Virus record (IMG/VR): IMGVR_UViG_3300007276_000059 | Location: 1 to 56,534 of that record | Source: a virus | Reading direction: 5' to 3' (one strand) | Length of the DNA: 56,534 nucleotides | Shown here: in pieces, positions 16,235 through 27,500 of the stretch | How the letters are laid out: each line of letters opens with the position of its first letter | Numbering within the stretch: the stretch's first letter is position 1 | The notes under the pieces: generated by a model | Seen by the model: the letters and a program-made list of their open reading frames with translations, nothing else | Databases searched by the model: none | What the model was told of the DNA's origin: nothing | Translations under genes and position numbers: made by a program

Positions 16235-17824
16235 ATGGATATAATGTCAAAATTCAATCTGCCAACTTACGTGAAAGGGAAATCTTTCTCAGAAGCAAGT
16301 GCAATGATAGCAAAGAGATTTAATGATAGAAATAGCCCTGAAGATGTTGCTACATTGAATGACCTACAAGGAAGGCTACAACAGGCTCAAGAGTTTGTTA
16401 AGGCTCAGCAAGAAGCAAGAACTAATCCAAGTCATCAAATGCCAGATGGTAGTATGATGAATGGATCTAATCATCAACAGCAGGCGTCAAACATTCCAGC
16501 CGACGCTGGAATGGGTGCAGAGCCGTCAGGCTCTGAGCATGCGTCCAATGAGTTTGAAGGTGGCGGTGGCTTGTTAGATAGCCTATTCCCTAAAGATGCT
16601 TCAGGTGCTGAAGGTGGTGTTGGTGCAGGAGGTTATGCTCAAGCTGCAATGGGTCTTGCAGATATGGCTAAAACAGCTTTTGGCCCTACTGGTATTGATA
16701 CTAGTGGTGCAACTGCTTCGCCAGACGTACCATCTCAAGGTGCTTCTGCAGCTTCAGGTGCTATGAAAGGTGCTATGGCTGGAAAATCCTTTGGCCCTTG
16801 GGGAGCTGCAATTGGTGGTGTCCTTGGTGGTGCCGCAGGATTTATTGGAGGAGGAAAAGAAAACAAAGATGCTAACAAGGCTGACTTTAATTATGATGTA
16901 GGTCAACACAATCAGGCTAGTAATTCTTATAAGAGTGGTGGACAGTTGTTAGCTAATATGTATGACAAAGGTGGTCATGCACATCCACATGGAGAGAGTT
17001 CAGGATATAATCCAAATGAAGAGGATGATTATTATGATAATCAAAATAGTAATGCTTATTTTGCTGGAGAGGCTGATAAGAGATCGGCATTTGATTCTAG
17101 TAATGATTATTTCGCAAAAGAAGCTGATAAAAGATCTGCTATTGATAGCAGTAATGCTTCATTCGCAGCGGATGCTGATGCAAGGAAAGCTGTTAATTAT
17201 GGTAATACAGATGTAGATCCTGTTAAAGAATCTAAATTCAATCCAGCAGAGTTATTAAGATATGCACCTGCAGCTATGAATTTAGCCCAGCTTGCTAACT
17301 TAAAGAAGCCAGAGAAGGTAGGTTTAGATAGACTTGGTAATAAGTATGAGGAGCAATTGGTTGATGAGAGAGAATTACAGAATGTAGTTCAGGAAGGAAC
17401 TCTTAATACGCGTGATGCATTGTTGTCATCTTCTGGAGGATCTGGTTCAACAGCTAGAGCAAACTTACTTGCTTCTCAATTACAGGGAACTAAAGCTCTA
17501 TCACAGGCTTATCAATCAGCAGGTGCAGAGAATAGACAAGAGAGAAGAAAAGGACAACAATTTGATTTAGGTGTTGATCAAACTAATTTAGGTCAATCTA
17601 ATCAAGAAAAGAATATAAATCTGCAATTAGATGCAGGATACAAATCAAACAAATCTAAGTTAATGGCTCAATTAGGCGATGACTTAGGTGGTATTGGTCA
17701 AGAAGAATTATTTAAGAGATATCCAGAGTTAATGGGATTATCATACGGTGCTAAAGGCCAGCACCTTTCGTCAGAAGAAAAAAGAAAAGCTGCTAAAAAA
17801 GCTGCTAGAAAACAAAAAAATTAA
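16235..17824 (+). CDS. Internal virion protein with glycine-zipper segment
   Basis: A 529-residue Ala/Gly/Ser-rich protein starting two bases after the previous stop. It contains aromatic-x-x-G-G motifs (FEGGG, YKSGG, YDKGG), a glycine-zipper membrane-inserting segment near residues 175-210 (GAMKGAMAGKSFGPWGAA then IGGVLGGAAGFIGGG), a histidine cluster (GGHAHPHGE), a three-copy 17-residue repeat (272-322), and a Lys-rich tail. Glycine zippers form pores or channels, so a role in making a membrane passage for DNA during ejection is plausible. The shared FxxGG motif links it to the preceding cell-wall enzyme. I recall similar proteins in other Bacteroidota phages; the function is inference. Confidence 0.7.
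   Translation: MDIMSKFNLPTYVKGKSFSEASAMIAKRFNDRNSPEDVATLNDLQGRLQQAQEFVKAQQEARTNPSHQMPDGSMMNGSNHQQQASNIPADAGMGAEPSGSEHASNEFEGGGGLLDSLFPKDASGAEGGVGAGGYAQAAMGLADMAKTAFGPTGIDTSGATASPDVPSQGASAASGAMKGAMAGKSFGPWGAAIGGVLGGAAGFIGGGKENKDANKADFNYDVGQHNQASNSYKSGGQLLANMYDKGGHAHPHGESSGYNPNEEDDYYDNQNSNAYFAGEADKRSAFDSSNDYFAKEADKRSAIDSSNASFAADADARKAVNYGNTDVDPVKESKFNPAELLRYAPAAMNLAQLANLKKPEKVGLDRLGNKYEEQLVDERELQNVVQEGTLNTRDALLSSSGGSGSTARANLLASQLQGTKALSQAYQSAGAENRQERRKGQQFDLGVDQTNLGQSNQEKNINLQLDAGYKSNKSKLMAQLGDDLGGIGQEELFKRYPELMGLSYGAKGQHLSSEEKRKAAKKAARKQKN
17048..17200 (+). repeat. Three tandem 51-bp (17-codon) repeats
   Basis: Three in-frame units at 17048-17098, 17099-17149 and 17150-17200 encode the frame SN-x-[YS]-FA-x-[ED]-AD-x-R-[SK]-A. 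The third copy has diverged. The Ala spacing suggests a helical rod that can vary in length by slippage. Confidence 0.8.
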
Positions 17825-17836
17825 TATATTTACATC

Positions 17837-20185
17837 ATGGCAGGAATAAACCCAGATATCAGTACATCATCCTTTAAACCTTTGTCTCTTGACGAGATAA
17901 TGATGGTGCCACTTGCATTACAAAAACAAGAGGATGAATTATTATCTAGTGCAGATAAAATTTCTTTATTAAAAGCAGATGTATTAGGTCCTGATTCTGA
18001 AAAAGCATCTAATATAATAGAAAGTTATAAAAGTAAAGCATCGAATATCTCCGATGAAGTAATAAAAGAAGGAGTTAATAGAAATCAATTTCATAAATTA
18101 AGAGGATTAAGATCTGAGATTCAAGAACAACAATCATCAGGATTTTTAGGTGCAGCAATTTCTAATAAAAAATCTGCTAGTCAATTTATTAATGATTTAG
18201 CTACAAAAAAAGAAAGACAGGCTGGATGGAGTCCGTCTGAAGCTAAACAATGGGCTATAAAGCAAGTTTCAGATTTCAAAGGAACTCAAAATGAAGATGG
18301 AACATTTAGTTCTTTTTCTGGTCAAGAGCTTGATACAAAAGTAGATGAAGCTGATTGGATAAGAAAAAATATTGATGATGTATCTGAACAAATAAGCTCA
18401 AGTGCATTAAGAGCTGTTAAAGTTGGTGGACTTCCTGCTTTTCAAAGAGCTTTTGCTAATCAAGAAGTTTCTTCTAAGGATTTTAATACAATAATGAATC
18501 ATCTTAATACTCAAGCCAGAACAGATAAAGATTTACAAAGATCATTGATGCAATCAGCAGCTTTCACTGAAGAGGAAAATTCATTAGACTTTGGGAAATT
18601 TGAAACTAAAACTTTTAAAAAGGATGACGGAACTGAAGCCTCTAAAAAAGTTTGGGTTGTTGGGAAAGGAAGGTTTGCTCGTAGAATGGCAGGAATGGCA
18701 GATGCTTCTGATTACAGAAACACAAAAGTAAATCACAAAATAATTAAAGATGATGTTGGATTTTCTTTATGGAAGTCAGGAATGGAAGAGAGACAAACGA
18801 TGAAATTAATTGGCTTTGGCAATGGCGAGGCAACTGATATAACTAGAGATGATTTGTCTCAATTAAGAACTAATCTTGATTTAGCTTTAGATCAATCTGA
18901 TTTAATGTTAGATAATGTTAATAAACAAAAGGATATATTATTATCAAATGATAAAGAATATCAGAAACTAAATGAAGATCTTAATAAAAGACTACATAGT
19001 GTCGAGTCAAAAGAAATTTTAACTAAAAAAATTAAAGATAGAGAAAATGCTGTATTAAGTAGTAATAATCATTACATGAAACTTCAGTCAGATTATTCAA
19101 AAGCTGCTACGAAATGGAACAATGCTAAGTACGCAGTAGAATCTGCATATACTTCTGCAGAAAAAACAATGACTCCTAGGGAAAAAACAGCTTCTGATAT
19201 GAATAAATTTGTATTAGACAATGTTCCGGGATATAATCAAGATAGAATCACATCACTAGAAAGAGAAATAAGATCTTTACCTGGTGGAGAAGATATAATC
19301 CCTGAAGGTGGTTTAAGTCAAATAGGAGTAGGGGAAGAAGAAATGGAGAACTTTCTTGTATCTAAATTTTTAGAACTTAATGGATATCAAATTAATAAAA
19401 ACTCAATAGCAAACAGAAGTATATATAACTGGATAGGTGACAAAAACCTAGCTTATGACAGCGATATAGTTTCTGATATGAAAATGGGAGGTAGAGTTTT
19501 GAATGAAAAACTAGAAATGGAGTTAGACGCTAACCCAAAAGCTCAATCATATACAATATTAACTGCTGATGATGTTGGAGGGATCAAATCTCCTGCAGTA
19601 GCACAGAATAATAAATTATTAAAAACATCTTTAAATCCTCAATCTATGCAAATGGCGTTTGGAGGAGGTATTATGACTGAAGATACGGTTGAAGAGATGG
19701 TTGGGGAATCCTCAAAAGGATATGATTATACTCCTCAGATGACTGAATCTTGGGATAATAATGGAAATAAAATTGTAAATATTGTGATAAAAAACCTTGA
19801 AACTGAAGCTATATCAACTCAACCTATTATTAACAACTTAAATAGAGAAAATGATATAGTTGCAGCAGAACAAATGGTAAGAAGTGAAAATCCAAAACAA
19901 GCAAGAATAGGAAGGAAGATAATTTATGGATACAGGTACATGCCTGACATAAAATCAAGTAATATGAATAGCCAAAATAAAGGAGAAATAGGAGGCTTGC
20001 CTCTTTCTGATGAATCTGGAAAGGAGATGAAAGTGAATTGGAGTAAATCTGAAGATGGATCTTATTTTACTGCCTCTATAAATGGATTTCCTTTAAAAGA
20101 TGGTCAAGCAATATACGGAGAAGAAGATATGTTACATGTAATAGCTGGATACATAGAAGGGAAAATCTTGCAATCACAAAATTAA
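17837..20185 (+). CDS. Large internal/cargo virion protein, unknown
   Basis: A 782-residue hydrophilic, highly charged protein. The opening (MAGINPDISTSSFKPLSLDEIMMVPL) recalls proteins at the same place in crAss-like genomes, ahead of the giant cargo genes. Residues about 35-130 and 330-460 are strongly helical and coiled-coil prone (NKQKDILLSNDKEYQKLNED). No transmembrane span or catalytic motif is evident. Gaps to its neighbours are 12 and 6 bp, so it belongs to the cargo operon. It probably packs inside the head or tail barrel and is ejected with the polymerase; that is inference from context. Confidence 0.7.
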   Translation: MAGINPDISTSSFKPLSLDEIMMVPLALQKQEDELLSSADKISLLKADVLGPDSEKASNIIESYKSKASNISDEVIKEGVNRNQFHKLRGLRSEIQEQQSSGFLGAAISNKKSASQFINDLATKKERQAGWSPSEAKQWAIKQVSDFKGTQNEDGTFSSFSGQELDTKVDEADWIRKNIDDVSEQISSSALRAVKVGGLPAFQRAFANQEVSSKDFNTIMNHLNTQARTDKDLQRSLMQSAAFTEEENSLDFGKFETKTFKKDDGTEASKKVWVVGKGRFARRMAGMADASDYRNTKVNHKIIKDDVGFSLWKSGMEERQTMKLIGFGNGEATDITRDDLSQLRTNLDLALDQSDLMLDNVNKQKDILLSNDKEYQKLNEDLNKRLHSVESKEILTKKIKDRENAVLSSNNHYMKLQSDYSKAATKWNNAKYAVESAYTSAEKTMTPREKTASDMNKFVLDNVPGYNQDRITSLEREIRSLPGGEDIIPEGGLSQIGVGEEEMENFLVSKFLELNGYQINKNSIANRSIYNWIGDKNLAYDSDIVSDMKMGGRVLNEKLEMELDANPKAQSYTILTADDVGGIKSPAVAQNNKLLKTSLNPQSMQMAFGGGIMTEDTVEEMVGESSKGYDYTPQMTESWDNNGNKIVNIVIKNLETEAISTQPIINNLNRENDIVAAEQMVRSENPKQARIGRKIIYGYRYMPDIKSSNMNSQNKGEIGGLPLSDESGKEMKVNWSKSEDGSYFTASINGFPLKDGQAIYGEEDMLHVIAGYIEGKILQSQN

Positions 20186-20191
20186 TAAGAT

Positions 20192-23100
20192 ATGGTTGAT
20201 GATAAAAATAATGCAGAAAATAATATTGTATTTAATCCTGATGCAAAAAGAACTAAAACTATTAATTTAAAAGAACCGATTAAGGAAAAAGATACTTATG
20301 ATACGGTTGATGATAAAGTAGTATATAGTAGCTCTATTCAAGGGCCGGATGTTATTAGGGATCAAGTACATAATATAGATATTGATGAGTATTCTGGTCA
20401 AATAGGCTTTGATAATGAAGATGTATTTATACCTGAATATGATGGAGTTAATGTTCTTAATCTAGGTAGAGCTGAAGCTCAATCTTGGACTGATCAACTT
20501 GGTAATGCTGTTACTCAGGCTGTCGTTGGTGAAATCGTTGGTGGTACTATCGAAGGTATTGGATACCTTTTAGACTGGCAAGGAATAGCTAACCTTATTA
20601 CAGGTGATGAGCAGGAATTCACTAACTGGTTCTCTAATATAGGTAAATCAATAAGAGAAGTCACACAAGATGCTACTCAAATACACGAAAAGACTCCAGG
20701 TGAGATGAATCTTTCAGATCCGGGATACTGGTTTAAGAACTCTGTATCCGTTGCATCTACTTTCTCAATGATGTTGCCTTCTATGGCAGCAACTAAAGGA
20801 TTAGGCATGATTGGTCGAGGCCTTAGTAAAGTTGCAGGAAAAGCTGGTAGAGGTGTTGGTAAAAAACTTGGTAGAGAGATCTCAGAAGAAGCATTTGATA
20901 TATCTAAGAAAATGGGTGTTCAGGCTGACTGGATGACTGAAGGTATTACTCAAGCTGTTGTTTCAAGACATATTGAAAATTCAATGGAAGCATCTGGAAC
21001 TTTCGAAGAAAAATACCAAGAAAGATTAACCCAAATAAATAAAGAAACTGGATTACCATACACAGACGAAGAGGCTAGATTAAGTGCTTCTGGTGCTGCT
21101 TCAGAAAACTATAAACATGGTTGGGCAATGTTAGCTCAAGACATGTTACAATACTTATCTATTGGTAAGGTATTCAATCCTGTTACAAGACAAATGGAAG
21201 TTGCGAGAAAACTAACCACTAAAGCTAATGTCCCTGCGTGGGCAAAGAAAGCTGCAGCAGTTGGAGGAACTTTTGTATCTGAGGCAGGTGAAGAGGGATA
21301 TCAACACTATATTGCATCACGAGCTGGATTACGTAGTGATTTACAATCAGGTTTAATTTCTAAAGAAGAATACGATAATCAGTTATCTCAAGTAATGAAT
21401 TCTGATGAGGCTATGACATCAATGTTATTTGGTGGTCTTGGTGGATCTGTATTCCAAGCAATTGGTCCAAAAGTAAATGACGCTTTCAAATCTAAGAATA
21501 AAAAAGAATTTGAGGCTAATGCTTCAGATAACTTTAATACTGCATTAGGAGATAGAAATAAAGTACTTGCAGCATTGCAAATACAAAAGAATAAAGCTGA
21601 CCAAGGTGGTAATAAGAGAGAAATAGAATTAGCTCAAGATGATATCATATTAGATATGGTGCTTGACGGTATTAACAGTGATAACCTAGAGATGGTTATG
21701 AAAGCTATTAAGGATGGCCCTGCTATGACTGAAGAGGAGCAAGCTAAATTTCAGGAAGATAATGGATACGAATGGGATTCTACATTAGCTAAGACAAATG
21801 CAAAAAGAGCACTTGAAGTTGCTGAGCAAGTTAAAGAAATTCATTTCAAGAACTTAGGTAAAGCTAAAAATAAGAATGTTGATGCAGGTATAGTTAAATC
21901 AATGTCTCGTATTGAGTATCAAAACAATGAATACGGAAAAAGATTTGATAAAACTAAGCAGGAGCAACAAAAAAGAATAGAAGATATTAAATATGATGGT
22001 ATTAGAAAGCCATCAGATAGATTCAAACAAAAGAAAGATGTTCAATCGAGAATTCTTGCTACAAAGGAAGCAATAAGAAGACAAACTGAAGCATTAGAAA
22101 ATGCAGTTGATGAGGATTCTAAGAAACTTAAAAGTGAAATCATAAAGAACCACAATTATGATTTATCTGAGATGGAGAAGGAGGCAAAGAAGCTATCCAC
22201 TCCAGATGAGACTCAAAGTAGTGACCAAAAAGAAGGTGATAGGCGAGCTGCAAAAGTATATGATCAAAATACTCAGTTTGAAATAGCTGATGCTTACTTA
22301 GAGCAGTTAAAACTTAATGATGCCATGACTGAAAACAATCTTCAATTAACAAAATTGAATGATAAGAACTTACAGAAAGCACTTATTAATAATCAAACAA
22401 CAGCGTTAGTTAATAACACTACTGATATAGACACTCTTAAGACTTTCAAAGAAAGAATTGAAAATGGTGATGTAGTGGGATACTCCAAAGCTAGTGAGAA
22501 GGAAGCTATAATCAAGACAGTAAATAAAAGAATAGTTGCTCTCGAAAAAGAAGAAAAAACCAAACTAGCAAAAGAAGCTGCTGATAAAGCTAAGGAAGAA
22601 TTAAAAAATAAAGCTAAATCTAAGAATAAGAATAACAAAACTCCTGCCAATAATGTAGTAGTTCCTGTTAAAGAAGCAATAGAAGATGAGCATAGAGAAG
22701 AAGAGGTTTGGTTCGAGGAAAAATTTGCAGAGAAGCAAGAAGAAGCATTAGAAGTTAAAGTAAATAATGGAAAGAATATCGCGTTACTTGATGGTAACAC
22801 TGTAACAAGTAAGGCTTATAAAGAATGGGTTCATGATGGAACTTCTAAGATTGGTACTAAACTAAGATATGAACAGGCTAAAAGAGGATTTCATTTAGCT
22901 CCTAATAATAAAGATAGTAGAGGTGCCAAAGCTGTTAGGGCTTTCAATAAAGCTAAGAAGGACGGAACTGAGATTCCTCAAAGTGTATATGATCATTTAC
23001 CATTACAAGTATTTATTGGAGATGGTGACAAAATCAATACATTCTTGCCAGAGAAACCTCAATCAAGTGATACTGCTGTAAAGAAAAAAAGATACAAAGA

Positions 23101-24580
23101 TAACTATATTACCGAAAGAAAGAACATCATTGATGGACTTGCTAGAAATGAGCAGGTGACTTCAGTTATACAACATTCTGCAGGAGGGCAATTACAAACT
23201 CAAGTAGATGAGAATGGTATTGTAGCTGAGAATAATATTAAGGATTTAGATCAGGTTAAGAAAAGTAAGAAACGTCCACGCGTAGTTTTTTCTAACTTAG
23301 ATGGTGATTTAATGGAAATGGATAAGAAGACTCGTAATCCAGAGTTTGCTGATAAGTCCCTATCTGTTGGTGAAGATGAGAATGGTAAGCCTATGCCTTA
23401 TCGCGGTGGCTTATTCCTTATACTAAGGAAAGCTGATGGTACTCCATTCCCAGTTAGATTAAATTTCTTAAAGAATACTAATGAGCAAGCTGAGATATTG
23501 GCTCAAATGCTTATTGATATTGCTGTGCCAGACTCAGGTAAACAATCTGACGGTAAGTCATTACAAAAGAAATACAATTTAGCTACTCCATTATCACTAG
23601 TAGAACCTGAATTACAAGCTAAGATTCGTAAAGAATTAGGTCCAGAAGTTGAATTCCTTAAAGGGGATCCATCTCTGAAAGATATAATAAATATGTTTGT
23701 GTATGTGAGTGAGAAGACTGAAGGTCTTACCTCTCAGCTTTACATGAGTGGTGTTAATTTGTATTTTGGCGATAAAGGAAATAACATTAACCCAAAGAAT
23801 AAAGAAGCTAAAAAGGCTGAGCTGGTTGAATTCCTTAGAGATACTAAGAGAAGACAACTTAATATCAATATGTGGAATGACACTACGAACTTTCCGGGAT
23901 ATCGTGACTTCGTTATGGATAACAAAATCATCAATACCAATGTAGTAGTTGGTGAGGCTGAATTCCAGACTGGAGAACCTTTTACTGATAAAGATACTGG
24001 TGAAACAAAGACAAGACGAGTTCAAGTTTGGGCTAAGCCAGTTGACAGCAAAGTTCCAGCTAAACCAGTTAAGGTTAAGAAGACTGCACCAGTTAAGACT
24101 ATTGTAGAACCTGCTAACAATCTAGTTGGTGCTGAGAATATTATAAAAGAAGAAGGTTTATCATTAGTTCAGGTTAATGCTGAGGTTGCTAAGAAGTTTA
24201 AAGGTAAAGGGTACATATATGATGGAAAGTCATTTAGAACTATTACTGGAAAAGCTATTCCTGCTGCAGATATGAAAGTTCTTACTGGACTTTTAAAAGA
24301 TATGCTAAAGGTAGAAGAAGCTAGAGTACCTGAAGCCTCTGAGGTTTTGGATAACATATTAGCTACTGATCAATTTGCATCCTCAAAAGATGATGACACT
24401 AAAATTAGTGAAGATCCTAAAAAAGCTGTACCTTCGGTACCTAATAGAACTGTAAGAACTCGTAAGAGATCTGTTGGATCTGGTTCGACCGTTAAGGTTA
24501 AACCAAGTAAAACTAATATTCAAAAGGATGATTCTGTCAAAAAAGAAGATGATAAGAAACAGCCTAAATGTAAGAAATAA
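20192..24580 (+). CDS. Giant internal/cargo virion protein, membrane-active segment
   Basis: A 1462-residue protein. The N-terminal 90 residues are acidic and unordered. Residues about 95-270 have small-residue hydrophobic helices (ASTFSMMLPSMAATKGLGMI) next to a basic Gly-rich stretch (GRGLSKVAGKAGRGVGKK), and another Gly-rich helix (SMLFGGLGGSVFQAIG) near 405-420; these could insert into or disturb a membrane. From about 560 to 860 it is long, charged and coiled-coil, ending in a Lys-rich linker. The rest is mixed alpha/beta. It ends in KCKK. By position it is one of the cargo proteins packaged with the RNA polymerase in crAss-like virions. No enzyme motif was found. Confidence 0.7.
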   Translation: MVDDKNNAENNIVFNPDAKRTKTINLKEPIKEKDTYDTVDDKVVYSSSIQGPDVIRDQVHNIDIDEYSGQIGFDNEDVFIPEYDGVNVLNLGRAEAQSWTDQLGNAVTQAVVGEIVGGTIEGIGYLLDWQGIANLITGDEQEFTNWFSNIGKSIREVTQDATQIHEKTPGEMNLSDPGYWFKNSVSVASTFSMMLPSMAATKGLGMIGRGLSKVAGKAGRGVGKKLGREISEEAFDISKKMGVQADWMTEGITQAVVSRHIENSMEASGTFEEKYQERLTQINKETGLPYTDEEARLSASGAASENYKHGWAMLAQDMLQYLSIGKVFNPVTRQMEVARKLTTKANVPAWAKKAAAVGGTFVSEAGEEGYQHYIASRAGLRSDLQSGLISKEEYDNQLSQVMNSDEAMTSMLFGGLGGSVFQAIGPKVNDAFKSKNKKEFEANASDNFNTALGDRNKVLAALQIQKNKADQGGNKREIELAQDDIILDMVLDGINSDNLEMVMKAIKDGPAMTEEEQAKFQEDNGYEWDSTLAKTNAKRALEVAEQVKEIHFKNLGKAKNKNVDAGIVKSMSRIEYQNNEYGKRFDKTKQEQQKRIEDIKYDGIRKPSDRFKQKKDVQSRILATKEAIRRQTEALENAVDEDSKKLKSEIIKNHNYDLSEMEKEAKKLSTPDETQSSDQKEGDRRAAKVYDQNTQFEIADAYLEQLKLNDAMTENNLQLTKLNDKNLQKALINNQTTALVNNTTDIDTLKTFKERIENGDVVGYSKASEKEAIIKTVNKRIVALEKEEKTKLAKEAADKAKEELKNKAKSKNKNNKTPANNVVVPVKEAIEDEHREEEVWFEEKFAEKQEEALEVKVNNGKNIALLDGNTVTSKAYKEWVHDGTSKIGTKLRYEQAKRGFHLAPNNKDSRGAKAVRAFNKAKKDGTEIPQSVYDHLPLQVFIGDGDKINTFLPEKPQSSDTAVKKKRYKDNYITERKNIIDGLARNEQVTSVIQHSAGGQLQTQVDENGIVAENNIKDLDQVKKSKKRPRVVFSNLDGDLMEMDKKTRNPEFADKSLSVGEDENGKPMPYRGGLFLILRKADGTPFPVRLNFLKNTNEQAEILAQMLIDIAVPDSGKQSDGKSLQKKYNLATPLSLVEPELQAKIRKELGPEVEFLKGDPSLKDIINMFVYVSEKTEGLTSQLYMSGVNLYFGDKGNNINPKNKEAKKAELVEFLRDTKRRQLNINMWNDTTNFPGYRDFVMDNKIINTNVVVGEAEFQTGEPFTDKDTGETKTRRVQVWAKPVDSKVPAKPVKVKKTAPVKTIVEPANNLVGAENIIKEEGLSLVQVNAEVAKKFKGKGYIYDGKSFRTITGKAIPAADMKVLTGLLKDMLKVEEARVPEASEVLDNILATDQFASSKDDDTKISEDPKKAVPSVPNRTVRTRKRSVGSGSTVKVKPSKTNIQKDDSVKKEDDKKQPKCKK

Positions 24581-24594
24581 TTAATACACATATA

Positions 24595-27500
24595 ATGAAA
24601 GAATGCACTGTACTGAATATTGCAAATGGGAAAAAATCCGAATTGTATTATCAGTTCAAAGAAATATTTCAAGATGAACAAGCTGCTGAAATTGCTTACG
24701 CAAAAGTCATTGGCTCTTCTTTTATGAAACGATTCGGAGACTGGGGATACAACTACAAAAACTCAGGAGCAAAGGATTTAAAAAAAATAGGATTGGTGGA
24801 AGCTAATGGCGAACCAATGCTTAAACAAGACTTAACCACTAACATGTGGTTCTTCACTGATAAGAATGGAGATAGAGATTATATCGATAAATATAAATTC
24901 TCCGAATTCACAGCACAGCAAGTAGAGGAAGTGACTGACTATCTTTTGTACAGATTTGTACTAGAGGGTGGCAAAAAGTCATACAATGAATATGATCCAT
25001 CTGAATTAGAAGAGGGACGTATTCTTGCGTCAATAGATAGAGCAATTGCAACTTACATTGAAGATATTCAAGGTAAAGAAAATAAAGACCAACTATCTGT
25101 TAATATTGAATTAGTACGTAAGAACAGAGTTGATTTTAAGAATGAACTCATTTCTTCTATTCAATCATTAGGACTTAAGGTTCGAGAAAGAATCACTGAT
25201 CCTGAAGGCAATCCTATTACAGAGATAGCTGAGAAGGATAAAGGTGGTGGAGTAAATATTAAGGAGAGCTTCGAAACTAACTCAAAAGATACAGCAACAG
25301 TTAATACTAAAATATTCCTTTCTCAAATTGAGGAGAGAGTATTTGCTGAAGACATTTATGGCAATGAAGTTTCTGTACCTGTTGAGTCTGGATTCTTAGA
25401 AACTCCTGCCTTTGCTAAATTTGATGATGTCTGGGAAACATTAAATAAAATACTCGTAGATGAGGTTGGATATGGTCACGGTGAAAACGTTGTGGACATA
25501 TTCGATGTAATGTATAATAAGATTAGTGACTTTCAAGATACTAAATTATGGATGCATGATCTACTTGACAAACTTAAATTCTACCAAGATACTGGTAACA
25601 CAAATAAAATAACTGAATTTGTTCAAGCATTCAGTAAAACTAACTTAAACTACTTCGTAACTCAAGTAGATGGTGGTGAGTACACTGTAATCAATGCTAC
25701 TTCTACAAATTCAAGACAAAGCCAACTTACTAACAGATGGAATAACTCATTCGTAGCTAGATTTCTTGGCGAGGATGGTAAGTTAGCTGATAGAGAACGC
25801 GGTGTTTTGGCCCAAGTATTAAAAGATACAAGAACTTCATTCAAGGAATGGAATAAAAACTACGCTCAGGTAAGTAAAGAATATAGAGAAGCTCAAGGTA
25901 TTGCAGAAACACTTTACAAAGAAGATAGTGTTGGTCGTGAAGAAGCAATGGAAGAGGCTTTAGAGAATTACCAAGATGGATTATATGATAATGCAGGTGT
26001 TTCAGCAACAGGTCTGGTTAGTATCCTTGAGAGATTAGGAGCGACAGATATTACTACTGATGATGTCAATACAATGATAATCATGAATGGTGGTGATAAA
26101 AAAGTTGCCCAAACAATTGATAGCCTTTACAAGTCATTAGGATTTATGCTTAATGATATTTTAAAAGAAGGTCATGAATTCACAAATGATGCAGGTGCAT
26201 TTGAAAATGTATTTAACAGAGAAATATTTACTAAAGCATTTGCTGAAGCTGTTGGTTTCAGAATGACTGACATGAGTGATAGTTCTGTACTACTTAATCA
26301 AGGTAAATCTGGATACACGGTTTCCAATCCAACTTATATATCTAACAAAATAAATGAATGGAAGAAAGATCCAAATCAGTTAGAAAATATGATGCTGGAT
26401 ATTTCTAAAAAGAATTCTGAATGGCTAAGTTATTTATTAGCACTTGATAAAGATAAGGGAGATGAAAGGAATAATGAAAGAGCTAAAAGACTGGACTCAT
26501 TTAAGGCAGGATTAGACGCGTCATTCAAATCTAAAGGTAAGAATGATGGTGTAGAAAACACCTCAATCACAACTAATGACCAGATTAATGCAAATTTGGT
26601 ACAGATGCTTAACACTAATCTTGGTGGGAAATCTATGTTCCCAACAATCATTGCTGCAGATAAGTCCAGGAGAATTTTATTCGAAGGATTACCAACGTTC
26701 AAATCTAACATCCAATCTAGGGATGATGGATCAATATATATTTCTCCCAAAGCCGTCGATACTGCTTTCGGATACTTCCTCGATGAATATAACAGAATGA
26801 AACGTGTTAATCGTGAGAATAAAGATGACGATATCAAAAAAGTAGTTCATTATCATGGCGATAAAGGAAACGGATTGAAGTCACAAATATTTCCTCAATT
26901 CAATAAAAATAGTTTAGATCCAGAATTTGCAGAATTAAGAGCTGCAATATATGGTGAGACTTTTAAAGATGACAAACATGAAGGTATGTCAAGCGGGCAA
27001 GAAGAAGTTGTTCGTAAATTTATTGAGCAAGATCTAATGGCTAGAGTTGGTGAGCATGCTGAAAAACTAAAGAACCTTGATGGTCTTAGTGAGAACATGG
27101 TGAGTCACTATAAAAGAATTACTAAAGGTGATCCAATAGTAGCTCTCGCAGGAGATTACTTTATGAATGGATTAATATCCTCAGTAGAATATACTAAACT
27201 ATTCTCTGGAGATCCTGCTTATTATAAAAACAATGCAGATTTAATCAAGCGTATTCCTGCTACATATACTGATGGATTACAATTAAGATTAGAGTCTGGT
27301 GATGCACTTAGATTTAACCAAGCTACCATAGAAGGTGTTGAGGTTTCGTCTAAATATGTAGATAAAATTCTTAAATCTGTTAAAGATAAATCTATCGCTG
27401 ATGCCTATACTAGAGATCCTAGCAGAAATCTATCTGGGGTAAATACCACTGATGCTCAAGCATGGATCACTCCTCGTCGATGGAGATTTCTTAAACAAAA

